Below, one piece after another: positions 25,790 through 34,836 of a DNA stretch of 43,822 nt. The stretch comes from CAZIIK01 sp964539235. GTDB lineage: Bacteria; Pseudomonadota; Gammaproteobacteria; Francisellales; CACEW01. The DNA is taken from contig CAZIIK010000047.1 in assembly GCA_964539235.1 (NCBI GenBank), positions 1-43,822 of the forward strand, read 5' to 3'. A program made the translations under genes and the position numbers. Numbering within the stretch: position 1 is the stretch's first letter; each line of letters starts with the position of its first letter. The notes beneath the pieces are model-generated. The model was not told where the DNA came from and did not search any database. It saw only the letters and a list, made by a program, of their open reading frames with translations.

Positions 25790-27160
25790 ATGCCTATTAT
25801 GCCGACACACACTCACTACATCTGCAACATTTGCGGCGCTGAAACCACCAAATGGTCAGGCCAATGCCCAGATTGCAACGCCTGGAACAGCTTAGTTGAA
25901 TACCAATCGTCTAGCGCACCACACCGTAAAAATAAAAGCAAAGGCTATGCCGGCACCACGCAAACAGATATTCAAACTTTATCTGCAGTTGAATGTACAC
26001 ATATCCAACGCTTATCGACCAGCATGCCAGAATTCGACCGTGTTCTCGGCGGTGGCATCGTGCCCGGTTCTGTGGTGTTAATTGGTGGCGATCCAGGTGT
26101 CGGAAAATCATCCTTGTTGTTACAAGTGTTGGCGCAAATGAGCCAGCAACAGGCTGTTTTGTATGTCAGTGGCGAAGAATCTGCTAACCAGGTTGCCTTA
26201 CGCGCTCAACGTATGGGTGTCACCAATGACCAATTGAAGTTACTCACAGAAACCCAAGTTGAGAGCATTATTGCTGGTGCGCAGAAATGCCAACCGAAAG
26301 TGATGGTGATTGACTCCATTCAAACCATGTATGTCGCTGATATCACCTCTGCACCTGGCGGTGTCGCTCAAGTGCGCGAAAGTGCAGCGGCTCTGACGCA
26401 GTTTGCCAAACAGCATCACATTGCGGTTTTGCTGGTCGGACACGTTACCAAAACCGGTGAAGTTGCCGGTCCCCGTGTCCTAGAACATATCGTCGATGCC
26501 GTCTTATATTTAGAAGGTCAAAATGACGGTCGCTTTCGAATCCTGCGTGGTATTAAAAATCGTTTTGGAGCGGTGAATGAATTAGGCGTGTTTGCCATGA
26601 CCGACAAGGGCATGCGCGAAGTCAGCAACCCATCAGCGATTTTTCTCTCCAGTGAAGTCCCTGATGCAGCTGGTAGCACAGTTATGATTGCGTGGGAAGG
26701 CACACGTCCACTGCTAGTCGAGCTACAAGCGCTGGTTGATCAATCCTATTTGCCCAATCCACGCCGCGTCACCGTCGGCATCGAACAAAATCGCTTGGTG
26801 ATGCTACTCGCAGTTTTGCATCGGCATGCCAGCATCAGCACTTATGATCAAGATGTATTCGTCAATGCTGTCGGTGGCATTCGTATCAGTGAAACCGCCT
26901 CCGATTTAGCCATTTTGACAGCGATTGTCTCGAGCTTAAAAAATGCCATTGTACCGAGAGACACAGCAATTTTTGGTGAAGTCGGTTTATCCGGCGAAGT
27001 CCGCCCAGTCCCCAATGGAACCGAACGCGTCAGCGAAGCGATCAAACACGGCTTTAAACGCATTATTGCGCCGAGTAAGAATTTACCCGGCCAGCGTCAG
27101 CAAGGCATTGAATATATCGGCGTTAAAACCTTATCCGCTGCTTTGACTGCATTGTTTTAG
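25790..27160 (+). CDS. radA: DNA repair protein RadA (Sms)
   Basis: This RecA-like branch-migration ATPase of about 456 residues processes recombination intermediates. It carries the N-terminal zinc finger (C-x2-C...C-x2-C in YICNICGAETTKWSGQCPDC), the Walker A motif GGDPGVGKSS, the Walker B region VMVIDSIQTM, the RadA-specific KNRFG in RGIKNRFGAVNE, and the C-terminal Lon-like domain with GLSGEVRPV. The length matches the family. The start may be ATG 25790 or 25799, both just ahead of the zinc finger; the upstream ATG at 25760 adds an unusual N-terminus. It appears intact. Confidence 0.96.
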   Translation: MPIMPTHTHYICNICGAETTKWSGQCPDCNAWNSLVEYQSSSAPHRKNKSKGYAGTTQTDIQTLSAVECTHIQRLSTSMPEFDRVLGGGIVPGSVVLIGGDPGVGKSSLLLQVLAQMSQQQAVLYVSGEESANQVALRAQRMGVTNDQLKLLTETQVESIIAGAQKCQPKVMVIDSIQTMYVADITSAPGGVAQVRESAAALTQFAKQHHIAVLLVGHVTKTGEVAGPRVLEHIVDAVLYLEGQNDGRFRILRGIKNRFGAVNELGVFAMTDKGMREVSNPSAIFLSSEVPDAAGSTVMIAWEGTRPLLVELQALVDQSYLPNPRRVTVGIEQNRLVMLLAVLHRHASISTYDQDVFVNAVGGIRISETASDLAILTAIVSSLKNAIVPRDTAIFGEVGLSGEVRPVPNGTERVSEAIKHGFKRIIAPSKNLPGQRQQGIEYIGVKTLSAALTALF

Positions 27161-27200
27161 GTTGTACAGCACCAAGCCCTATTGCAAAAAACAAATTTAC

Positions 27201-27217
27201 GTACAATAATAATGTAC
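27201..27217. promoter_or_regulatory. Likely operator of the yefM-yoeB genes
   Basis: GTACA and TGTAC form an inverted repeat with a 7-base AT spacer, 22 bases upstream of the yefM start. YefM/YoeB complexes are known to repress their own promoter by binding palindromes with a TGTACA core. Similarity in sequence and position suggests autoregulation here. Confidence 0.5.
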
Positions 27218-27239
27218 TCAATAAGACTTGGACTATGCA

Positions 27240-27500
27240 ATGGATACTTCTTACAGTGAACTGAGACAAAACCTCAAAAAGATGATTGATTGGACCGCAA
27301 ACAATCATGAACCTGCCTTTATTACCTCACACAAACAACGCAAAGCTGTTTTATTGTCTTACGAAGATTATCGCTCATTGGAAGAAACCGCTTACTTACT
27401 TAATAGCCCCGCCAATGCAAAACGCTTACTCAATGCTGTCGCTGACCTTGAGCATAGAAATCAATATCAAAAACATGATTTGATAGACAATGAAGCATAA
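27240..27500 (+). CDS. yefM: Antitoxin YefM (Phd/YefM family)
   Basis: This is an 86-residue antitoxin. The N-terminal DNA-binding/dimer part MDTSYSELRQNLKKMIDWTA, followed by PAFITSHKQRKAVLLSYEDYRSLEET, is the standard Phd/YefM pattern. The variable, charged C-terminus (about 60-86) is the toxin-binding part, disordered when free. I chose ATG 27240 (MDTSYSE) over the TTG 12 bases upstream because YefM proteins start this way. The gene overlaps yoeB by 11 bases, the usual coupling. It neutralises YoeB and probably represses the operon through the palindrome at 27201-27217. Confidence 0.93.
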   Translation: MDTSYSELRQNLKKMIDWTANNHEPAFITSHKQRKAVLLSYEDYRSLEETAYLLNSPANAKRLLNAVADLEHRNQYQKHDLIDNEA

Positions 27501-27750
27501 TCCTATATGGCATACCAATGCCTGGGAAGATTACCTCTACTGGCAAAAGCATGACCCTAAACTCCTCGATAAAATCAATGCATTGATTAAAGAAATCGAC
27601 CGGACACCATTTAATGGTACAGGCAAACCCGAGCCGCTTAAGTATCTATTTGAAGGCTGTTGGAGCCGGAGAATTAATCGAGAGCATCGCCTGGTTTATA
27701 AAGTTGTGGGTAGTGAACTGATGATTTTTCAATGCCGTTATCACTATTAA
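27490..27750 (+). CDS. yoeB: mRNA interferase toxin YoeB (Txe/YoeB family)
   Basis: This 86-residue RelE-fold toxin cleaves mRNA in the ribosomal A site. Known key residues are visible: Glu in GKPEPLKYLFEG, Arg in WSRRINREHRLVYKV, and the C-terminal His-Tyr in CRYHY. Length and every motif match E. coli YoeB (84 residues). It overlaps yefM by 11 bases, and both look complete, so the pair should be functional. It separates radA from the gatCAB operon. Confidence 0.95.
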   Translation: MKHNPIWHTNAWEDYLYWQKHDPKLLDKINALIKEIDRTPFNGTGKPEPLKYLFEGCWSRRINREHRLVYKVVGSELMIFQCRYHY

Positions 27751-27861
27751 AGGCTCTCAGCACAAACCTATTGCTGCCACATTAAAATACTGTTCCACAG
27801 CTGCAAACCCTATGCTAACCTAACCGACTTTTCTGACTGACCATTAAACGACGAGACAGCC

Positions 27862-28152
27862 ATGGCGGAATTTGATACCGAAACCGTACGAAAAATCGCG
27901 CACCTCGCACGCCTGGGCATTCCAGCAGATGCACTGCCCCACTATCGTGAAGACTTATCACATATTCTGGATGTGGTCGATAAAATGTCCGCCGTTGATA
28001 CTACAGGCATCCAGCCTATGGCGCACCCGTTTGATATGACGCAACAGCTGCGTGTTGACCAAGTCACTGAAACGGATAATCGAGCTGCATTGCTGCAGAA
28101 TGCCCCTGAACAAACCGACCAGCTTTTTCTGGTCCCTAAGGTGATCGAATAA
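27862..28152 (+). CDS. gatC: Asp/Glu-tRNA amidotransferase subunit C
   Basis: This 96-residue subunit stabilises GatA in the GatCAB amidotransferase. It shows the usual KIAHLARLGI start, the HILDVVDKMSAVDT segment and the P-M-A-H-P motif (IQPMAHPFDM), ending with LFLVPKVIE. Its TAA is directly followed by the ATG of gatA, so translation is coupled. The gene begins the gatCAB operon. Confidence 0.96.
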   Translation: MAEFDTETVRKIAHLARLGIPADALPHYREDLSHILDVVDKMSAVDTTGIQPMAHPFDMTQQLRVDQVTETDNRAALLQNAPEQTDQLFLVPKVIE

Positions 28153-29598
28153 ATGTCTTACCGAACCATTCGCGAAATCAGCACTGCATTGGCAGAAAAA
28201 ACCTATAGCAGTGTCGAAATCACACAAGAGTATCTGACGCAAATTGGACAACAGAATCCTGAGCTCAATGGCTATATTACGGTGTGTCATGAGCAAGCAC
28301 TTGCTCAAGCACATGCGGCTGATGCACGAAGCGCCAAAGGTGAAGCGAACTTGCTCACCGGCGTGCCAATGGCGCAAAAAGACATTTTCTGCACCCGCCA
28401 GGTCCCAACAACCTGTGCCTCACGCATGTTGGAAAATTATGTATCGCCATTTGATGCACACGTGATTCAAAATTGTGAACAAGCGGGCTTAGTTATGCTC
28501 GGCAAAACCAACATGGACGAATTTGCCATGGGTTCTTCTAATGAAACCAGCTACTTCGGGCCCGTGAAAAACCCGTGGGATGAAACGGTTATTCCTGGTG
28601 GTTCTTCTGGTGGTTCAGCAGCAGTTGTGGCTGCTGGATTGGCACCAGCCGCAACCGGCACAGATACTGGCGGCTCGATTCGACAACCGGCTGCACTGTG
28701 CGGTATCACCGGCATTAAACCAACTTACGGTCTCGTTTCTCGCTACGGCATGATTGCCTTTGCTTCTAGTCTTGACCAAGGCGGCATTATGGCGCATACC
28801 GCTGAAGATTGTGCTCTACTGCTAGCAGTCATGGCGGGTCATGACAAACGGGATTCCACCAGTGTCGACCGGCCTGTGCCACAGTATGCTGATCATTTAA
28901 CAGGTGACTTAAAAGGCTTAAAAATCGGCGTGCCTCTTGCCTTTTTTGCTGAAGGCCTAGACGCTGACGTTGGCCAACAGATCGAAGCTGCGCTGCAAAC
29001 CTATCAAAGCCTAGGGGCTGAATTAATCGATATCGAATTGCCACACAATGAGGCGGCACTAGCAGCTTATTACGTGATAGCACCGGCAGAAGCCTCGTCC
29101 AACTTGTCACGCTTTGATGGCGTGCGTTTTGGCCATCGTTGCGAAAACCCACAAGATTTGAAAGATCTTTACTGCCGCACACGCGAAGAAGGTTTTGGTA
29201 CCGAAGTTAAACGCCGCATTATGATGGGTACCTACGCATTGTCTTCAGGTTATTACGATGCCTATTACCTGAAAGCACAACAAATCCGCCGGATGATTGC
29301 GGAAGACTTTAAGCGTGCGTTTGAACAAGTTGATGTCATCATGGGCCCCACAACGCCGACGCCTGCGTTTAAAGTCGGACAAAATATTGATGATCCAATC
29401 AGCATGTATCTCTCCGATGTTTATACCTTGTCGGTTAATTTGGTAGGGCTACCTGCCATGTCGATTCCAGCAGGTTTTACCAATGGCTTGCCTGTCGGTC
29501 TACAACTCATCGGTAATTTATTTGAAGAAACACGCCTGCTGAATATTGCACATCAATTTCAACAACACACTGATTTTCATCGCCAACATCCACAATAA
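28153..29598 (+). CDS. gatA: Asp/Glu-tRNA amidotransferase subunit A
   Basis: This 481-residue amidase-signature enzyme supplies ammonia from glutamine for converting Glu-tRNA(Gln) and/or Asp-tRNA(Asn). The catalytic Ser-cisSer-Lys triad is visible: Lys in MAQKDIFCT, Ser in IPGGSSGGSAAVVAAG and the nucleophile region GTDTGGSIRQPAALCG. SRYGMIAFASSLDQGG also fits. It starts immediately after the gatC stop and is followed by gatB after a 9-base gap. It is intact. GatCAB presence implies that at least one of the two amide aminoacyl-tRNAs is made by the indirect route. Confidence 0.97.
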   Translation: MSYRTIREISTALAEKTYSSVEITQEYLTQIGQQNPELNGYITVCHEQALAQAHAADARSAKGEANLLTGVPMAQKDIFCTRQVPTTCASRMLENYVSPFDAHVIQNCEQAGLVMLGKTNMDEFAMGSSNETSYFGPVKNPWDETVIPGGSSGGSAAVVAAGLAPAATGTDTGGSIRQPAALCGITGIKPTYGLVSRYGMIAFASSLDQGGIMAHTAEDCALLLAVMAGHDKRDSTSVDRPVPQYADHLTGDLKGLKIGVPLAFFAEGLDADVGQQIEAALQTYQSLGAELIDIELPHNEAALAAYYVIAPAEASSNLSRFDGVRFGHRCENPQDLKDLYCRTREEGFGTEVKRRIMMGTYALSSGYYDAYYLKAQQIRRMIAEDFKRAFEQVDVIMGPTTPTPAFKVGQNIDDPISMYLSDVYTLSVNLVGLPAMSIPAGFTNGLPVGLQLIGNLFEETRLLNIAHQFQQHTDFHRQHPQ

Positions 29599-29607
29599 GG
29601 TCAGACT

Positions 29608-31041
29608 ATGAATTGGGAAGTGGTCATTGGGCTAGAAGTACACGTACAACTCGCCACACACAGTAAAATTTTTTCCGGCGCAGCCACAGCGTATGGCGCT
29701 GAACCGAATGCACAAGCCTGTGCAGTCGACCTCGGATTGCCTGGCGTTTTACCGGTGCTCAACCAAGAAGCTGTCCGCATGGCTGTGCTATTTGGCCTAG
29801 CGATTGACGCAAAACTCAACAGTCCGTCTATTTTTGCGCGTAAAAATTATTTTTACCCCGATTTACCCAAAGGCTATCAAATCAGTCAATTTGAATTACC
29901 TATTGTGGATAAAGGCCATTTAGATATTACGTTGGCAGATGGGCGTGAAAAACGCATTGGTATCACTCGAGCACACCTGGAAGAAGATGCCGGAAAATCT
30001 TTACACGAAGATTACCACGGCATGACGGGAATCGATCTCAATCGCGCCGGTACTCCATTGCTGGAAATTGTCTCAGAACCCGACATGCGTTCAGCTGAAG
30101 AAGCTGTGACTTATCTGAAAACACTGCATACGCTGGTGCGTTATTTGGGAATTTCGGATGGCAATATGCAGGAAGGTTCATTTCGATGTGATGTCAACGT
30201 ATCCGTGCGCCCTGCCGGACAAACTACATTTGGCACACGCACCGAATGCAAAAACATTAATTCTTTCCGCTTTGCAGAACGCGCGATTTATTATGAAGTT
30301 GAACGACAAATTCAACGTTTAGAATCGGGCCAAACCATTGAACAAGAAACTCGACTGTACGACCACGATAAAAATGAAACCCGCGCCATGCGCAGCAAAG
30401 AAGACGCACAGGATTACCGTTATTTCCCGGACCCTGATCTATTACCCGTTGTGATTTCCGCAGACATCCTGGAACAGGCTAAAGCTGATCTACCTGAACT
30501 ACCGCAACAGAAACGTATACGTTTTATCGAAAGCTATGGGCTGAGCAACGAAGATGCAACGCAATTGATTACCCAGCCTGCCTTATCGAACTACTTTGAA
30601 GCCGTTGTCGCGCAATGCAAAGCGGCAAAACTTGCAGCTAACTGGATCTTAGGGGAACTTTCAGCACAATTGAATAAACATAATTTTTCAATTGAGCAAT
30701 GCCCTATTCCAACAGAAGCATTGGCGCTATTAATTACACGCTTACAAGATGGAACTCTCTCCAGCCGCACCGCAAAAACCGTTTTTGAAAAATTATGGCA
30801 GCAGGCTGGTAGTGTCGACAGTATTATTGAGCAAGAAGGTTTGGCCCAGATGTCAGATACCCGTGCACTCGAAAATCTGGTTGATGAAGTCATCGCGCAA
30901 CATTCTGACCAGGTTGCAGAGTACCGAGCAGGCAAAACCAAGCTCCTGGGATTTTTTGTCGGTCAAATCATGAAAGCCACTCAAGGCAAGGCAAACCCAG
31001 CAGAGCTAAATCGAATTTTATTAAGTAAATTAACAAAATAA
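29608..31041 (+). CDS. gatB: Asp/Glu-tRNA amidotransferase subunit B
   Basis: This 477-residue subunit binds the misacylated tRNA and activates the acyl group with ATP. It has the typical start MNWEVVIGLEVHVQL, the kinase-like part with YFYPDLPKGYQISQ, HLEEDAGKS and DLNRAGTPLLEIVSEPDM, and the C-terminal helical YqeY-like tail (about 400-477) with KLLGFFVGQIMKATQGKANP. The length is normal. It ends the operon with TAA at 31041. Confidence 0.97.
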   Translation: MNWEVVIGLEVHVQLATHSKIFSGAATAYGAEPNAQACAVDLGLPGVLPVLNQEAVRMAVLFGLAIDAKLNSPSIFARKNYFYPDLPKGYQISQFELPIVDKGHLDITLADGREKRIGITRAHLEEDAGKSLHEDYHGMTGIDLNRAGTPLLEIVSEPDMRSAEEAVTYLKTLHTLVRYLGISDGNMQEGSFRCDVNVSVRPAGQTTFGTRTECKNINSFRFAERAIYYEVERQIQRLESGQTIEQETRLYDHDKNETRAMRSKEDAQDYRYFPDPDLLPVVISADILEQAKADLPELPQQKRIRFIESYGLSNEDATQLITQPALSNYFEAVVAQCKAAKLAANWILGELSAQLNKHNFSIEQCPIPTEALALLITRLQDGTLSSRTAKTVFEKLWQQAGSVDSIIEQEGLAQMSDTRALENLVDEVIAQHSDQVAEYRAGKTKLLGFFVGQIMKATQGKANPAELNRILLSKLTK

Positions 31042-31163
31042 ACGGCCCTAAATTGAAATATTAATGTTTGATTTTTATATAAAATGGAAAAATATGTTTC
31101 TTCTGAGAAAAACCCGATTTACATCGCACCCTAAAACATGCTAGTATCAGCGCACGAAACAAA

Positions 31164-31192
31164 TTGTTTCACAGCAGCTTGGCCAATATAAT
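31164..31192 (+). promoter_or_regulatory. Sigma-70-like promoter
   Basis: TTGTTT and TATAAT are separated by exactly 17 bases, about 90 bases upstream of the gene at 31285. The -10 box is perfect and the -35 box matches in four of six positions. The transcript would have a leader of about 85 bases in which I see no recognised riboswitch. Confidence 0.6.
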
Positions 31193-31284
31193 AGCCATTG
31201 TCACAATGAACGGACCATTTCGACTTCACCCCATCAAGGAAGGTATAGCGAAAAACAACAACAATACCTTTAGGAACGTAAACT

Positions 31285-31629
31285 ATGACACAAACTTCTA
31301 TTACCAGCGGTCGCGACCTGACTTACGCTTTCTTCTCACTGGGCTTTGGCGATCGTGAGAAATTACGTTTTGTCCTCAGGATGCAAGGTACCGAGCCAGA
31401 GTTTTATAGCAAATGCGTCCTCGCTGCGCTGGAGTTCTACCACAAAAAAATCAAGCAAACTTTTGCCTCTGAACCACTGACTGAGGACCATCCAGGTGAA
31501 ATCAAAATCATTCGTCTGACACAAGATTATTTCCTGGAGTTATTGCATAAAGGCCCTGAAAGAGCTTTTTATATCGATCATGTTAAAGAATATATCCGTG
31601 AAGCAACCACTTGGTGCCATGAAAAGTAG
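31285..31629 (+). CDS. Conserved-looking small cytoplasmic protein, unknown
   Basis: The 114-residue product (MTQTSITSGRDLTYAFFSLG...) has no signal peptide or membrane segment. It looks mostly helical, with a charged C-terminal half (KIIRLTQDYFLELLHKGPER). AGGA precedes the ATG at good distance, a sigma-70-like promoter lies upstream and a strong terminator follows, so it is a real single-gene unit. I do not recognise the family. Confidence 0.75.
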   Translation: MTQTSITSGRDLTYAFFSLGFGDREKLRFVLRMQGTEPEFYSKCVLAALEFYHKKIKQTFASEPLTEDHPGEIKIIRLTQDYFLELLHKGPERAFYIDHVKEYIREATTWCHEK

Positions 31630-31647
31630 ATATCTCATTACATATCC

Positions 31648-31675
31648 AAAAAGGCTGTTTTAAACAGCCTTTTTT
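31648..31675. terminator. Bidirectional rho-independent terminator
   Basis: AAAAGGCTGTTT and its complement AAACAGCCTTTT form a long, nearly loop-free palindrome flanked by A and T runs. It sits between the convergent genes at 31285-31629 and 31688-32371 and can end transcription from both sides. Confidence 0.85.
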
Positions 31676-31687
31676 ATACCTACCAAC

Positions 31688-32371
31688 TTAACCTGGCGAT
31701 TTCAGCACATATAAACAGCGCTGACGATTGGTATCTGTTCTGCAGCTTAATTGTGTTTCCATGACCAAACCAGCAGCTTCTGCGTATGCCGCTATTTCTA
31801 CCGAACTAGGCCCATAAGTCCGCACCAAACTATGATCAGCACGCGTTAAAAATGATTGCGCCCCAAATTCTTCCGTATCAAGCGGCTGGACTGCCATGGG
31901 TATGGTATCAATGGCTAAAAACCCACCGGGTTTTAGCAAAGTCGCCAAAATCTTGACAATATTGGACTGTTCCGACTGTGCAAAATCCGCCAAACCTGAC
32001 CACAGAAATAGGATCGTATCAAACCGCACATCCAATGCTGATAATTCATGGGTGTCGGCCTGAATATTTTGCACACACCCACCAAACTGCTGTAACATAT
32101 AAGCGAAAAATTCAGCATTACGTTCAACCGCTGTAATATTGCCCTGAAAACCTTGTGACAATAGCGCTTGTACCACACGACCAAAACCTGAACCCACATC
32201 TAACAGATCCTGCGCATGCATCCAATAGGGCCGCAAACATTTGACGTCGCAACCCTCCACAAGGCCAGCTTTATGGGCAACCTGTGCTATTCCTGGCACA
32301 CCAATTTCTGTATAAAACGCATCATTGTCTTGGTTCGACCAGCGACTTACTTTACCCGGCTCATCATGCAT
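31688..32371 (-). CDS. Class I SAM-dependent methyltransferase
   Basis: The 227-residue protein has the SAM-binding motif I as DLLDVGSGFGRVVQALL (about 54-70), the acidic residue ending the second strand in ITAVERNAEF, motif FDTILFLWSGL and a KPGGFLAIDT strand. This is a typical Rossmann-fold methyltransferase. The substrate is not evident; the N-terminal segment FYTEIGVPGIAQ resembles small-molecule enzymes but is not decisive. It stands alone, downstream of serA on the same strand with about 47 bases between. Confidence 0.82.
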   Translation of the reverse strand: MHDEPGKVSRWSNQDNDAFYTEIGVPGIAQVAHKAGLVEGCDVKCLRPYWMHAQDLLDVGSGFGRVVQALLSQGFQGNITAVERNAEFFAYMLQQFGGCVQNIQADTHELSALDVRFDTILFLWSGLADFAQSEQSNIVKILATLLKPGGFLAIDTIPMAVQPLDTEEFGAQSFLTRADHSLVRTYGPSSVEIAAYAEAAGLVMETQLSCRTDTNRQRCLYVLKSPG

Positions 32372-32418
32372 ATCTATTCCAAATAGAAAGTGAATGATTA
32401 CTCTAGTGGCGGTTCATA

Positions 32419-33648
32419 TTAAAATAACACACGCGCACGGACGGTGCCCGGCACGGCTTGCAAAGCTGATATGAAATTTTCAGTCACGGCCTGATCAATA
32501 TCCAACACCACATAACCTAAATCGCCATAGGTTTGTAGATATTGCCCGGCAATATTGGCACCTGAGGCTGAAAAAATCTGGTTAATAGCATTCATCACCC
32601 CAGGTTGGTTGTGGTGAATATGCAAATATCGACAACGCCCTTCATGTGACGGCAAAGCCACTTTCGGGAAATTCACCGAAGAAATTGTTGTACCATTATC
32701 CATATACTTGATCAGTTTTTCGGCAACTTCTGCACCAATTGTTTCCTGAGCTTCCTGCGTACTGCCACCAATGTGCGGCGTCAACATGACTTGGTCAATG
32801 CCTTTCAAAGGCGAAACAAAAGGATCTTGATTACTTTTGGGCTCCACTGGGTAGACATCCACGGCTGCGCCTTGCAAATGACCGTTGTGTAAAGCAGCCG
32901 CCAACGCGTCGATATCCACCACATTCCCGCGCGAGGCATTGATCAAAATCGACCCTGGCTTAATCTGTTGAATCTGTTCCACGCGCATCATATTACGCGT
33001 CAAATCAGTCGCTGGCACATGCAATGACACAATGTCAGACACGGACAGTAACGCTTCTAATGACGGCATGGATTCGGCATTTCCCAATGGCAACTTATGC
33101 GCAATATCATAAAACTTAACCTGCATGCCTAAGTTTTCCGCCAAAATACCTAACTGCATGCCAATGTGACCATAGCCAATGATACCTAACACTTTGCCTC
33201 TGGTTTCATAACTCTGCTCAGCTGACTTTTTCCACTCGCCCCGATGCATTTGCATATTGCGCTCTGGAATACGACGCAATAATAAAATCGCTTGCGCCAA
33301 TACCATTTCAGCGACAGAACGTGTATTAGCAAATGGCGCATTAAATACTGGAACACCCTGAGACTGTGCTTGTTGCAAGTCTACCTGATTGGTACCGATA
33401 CAGAAGCAGCCTGTTGCCATTAATTTCGGTGCTGCTTGCAATACGGCTTGATTGAGCTGCGTACGCGAACGTAAACCAACCACACGTACATCAGCCAATT
33501 TGGCCTTCAATTCTGCCTCTGGCAAAGCAGTTTTCAAGCATTCTACCTGACTATAACCCGCTTGCTGAAAAAGCTGCGCAGCCACAGGATGAACGCCTTC
33601 TAACAGCAGTACTTTAATGTTTGATTCATCGAACGAAAGTGTTGTCAT
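32419..33648 (-). CDS. serA: D-3-phosphoglycerate dehydrogenase
   Basis: This 409-residue NAD-dependent enzyme starts serine synthesis. It has the substrate-domain motif GLRSRTQL, the NAD-binding GIIGYGHIGMQLG, and catalytic residues in INASRGNVVDIDAL (Arg), DVYPVEP (Glu) and LTPHIGGSTQEAQE (His). A C-terminal ACT domain (about 335-409, HHNQPGVMNAINQIFS) is where serine inhibits the E. coli enzyme. Length and layout equal E. coli SerA (410). The start overlaps the stop of the DAHP synthase gene (ATGA), so the two are translated together, an unusual serine/aromatic pairing. Confidence 0.97.
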   Translation of the reverse strand: MTTLSFDESNIKVLLLEGVHPVAAQLFQQAGYSQVECLKTALPEAELKAKLADVRVVGLRSRTQLNQAVLQAAPKLMATGCFCIGTNQVDLQQAQSQGVPVFNAPFANTRSVAEMVLAQAILLLRRIPERNMQMHRGEWKKSAEQSYETRGKVLGIIGYGHIGMQLGILAENLGMQVKFYDIAHKLPLGNAESMPSLEALLSVSDIVSLHVPATDLTRNMMRVEQIQQIKPGSILINASRGNVVDIDALAAALHNGHLQGAAVDVYPVEPKSNQDPFVSPLKGIDQVMLTPHIGGSTQEAQETIGAEVAEKLIKYMDNGTTISSVNFPKVALPSHEGRCRYLHIHHNQPGVMNAINQIFSASGANIAGQYLQTYGDLGYVVLDIDQAVTENFISALQAVPGTVRARVLF

Positions 33649-34706
33649 GATTTACCTTGTTTCCTTGTAGCCATTGCCGTTGCTAATTGATCCAATACTG
33701 CCGTTGTCATGTCCCACGACATGCACGCATCGGTCACACTGACACCATATTGCAAAGGTTCGGCATCAATCGGTTGATTACCCGCATGCAGATGGCTTTC
33801 TAACATGACACCCAATATCGCTGTAGAACCAGCTGCTAATTGCTGACAGATACTGTCTGCCACCACCGGTTGTCGTTGATAATCCTTCTGACTGTTGCCA
33901 TGCGAACAATCAATCATCACCTTCGCCGGCAACTCATACTGCTGCAGTTGTGTTTGAACCGCGTGAATCGACTCGGCGTCGTAATTGGTGCCCTGCTTAC
34001 CGCCACGCAAAATCACATGGCTGTCCTCATTGCCCAGCGTCTTGAAAATTGCCGTATTGCCTTGTTTAGTAACGGACAAGAAATGATGAGATGCACGTGC
34101 CGATCGAATCGCATCTAAAGCAACTTGCACACCGCCATCGGTCCCATTCTTAAAGCCCATCGGTGCTGATAAACCAGAAGCCAACTCACGATGCACCTGA
34201 CTTTCAGTGGTACGCGCCCCGATGGACCCCCAAGCAATTAAATCGGCAATATGCTGTGGGCTGATGGTATCTAAAAATTCCGTGCCGCATGGCAAGCCTT
34301 GTTCAGATAGTGATAACAGCAACTCGCGTGCCATGCGCAAGCCTTTGTTAATCTCAAATTGACCATTGAGATCAGGATCATTAATAAAGCCTTTCCAACC
34401 GACCGTGGTACGTGGTTTTTCGAAGTATACCCGCATCACTGGAAATAAATATTCTTCATACTGTGGCAAAACCTGCGCCAAACGCTCACCGTATTCCAAA
34501 GACGCTTGCATGTCATGGATGGAACACGGCCCCACCACGACTAACAACCGCTCATCTCGGCCATGCAAAATATCGCTAATGGTCTGGCGTGCACCATTAA
34601 TGGTTGCAGCCGCCTTAGCCGTCACAGGCATTTCGTCGAGCATAATGACCGGCGGAATCAATCCGCGACTGCCCGCAATGCGCAAATTATCGGTATTTTG
34701 TACCAC
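33645..34706 (-). CDS. aroG: 3-deoxy-7-phosphoheptulonate synthase (DAHP synthase, class I)
   Basis: This protein of about 353 residues catalyses the first step of aromatic amino acid synthesis from PEP and erythrose-4-phosphate. Motifs are the N-terminal TDNLRIAGSRGLIPP, VVGPCSIHD, MRVYFEKPRTTVGWKGFIND, GARTTESQVHRELASGL and the metal site DCSHGNSQKDYQRQ. I chose GTG 34706, which gives the family's normal N-terminus; the longer frame to 34886 would overlap the divergent transporter gene and has no homology. It is the first gene of an apparent two-gene unit with serA. Which feedback isozyme (AroF, AroG, AroH) it is cannot be told from motifs, so the symbol is tentative. Confidence 0.93.
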   Translation of the reverse strand: MVQNTDNLRIAGSRGLIPPVIMLDEMPVTAKAAATINGARQTISDILHGRDERLLVVVGPCSIHDMQASLEYGERLAQVLPQYEEYLFPVMRVYFEKPRTTVGWKGFINDPDLNGQFEINKGLRMARELLLSLSEQGLPCGTEFLDTISPQHIADLIAWGSIGARTTESQVHRELASGLSAPMGFKNGTDGGVQVALDAIRSARASHHFLSVTKQGNTAIFKTLGNEDSHVILRGGKQGTNYDAESIHAVQTQLQQYELPAKVMIDCSHGNSQKDYQRQPVVADSICQQLAAGSTAILGVMLESHLHAGNQPIDAEPLQYGVSVTDACMSWDMTTAVLDQLATAMATRKQGKS

Positions 34707-34836
34707 GTTAAACAAACCGGCTATCTTGACCCAGGCGGCATTATGCGACAACCCTAGAGAGAAATCTACTGCCTTGCTTTTGTATAGGCAAGACCATAGA
34801 CTCCGAGACCATCTTGGCGCTGCCACCTCAGTATTT

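Noticed and set aside
34366..34836. Long upstream extension of the TauE/SafE frame
   Set aside because: It is antisense to the DAHP synthase gene and lacks membrane segments; the transporter starts at 34837.
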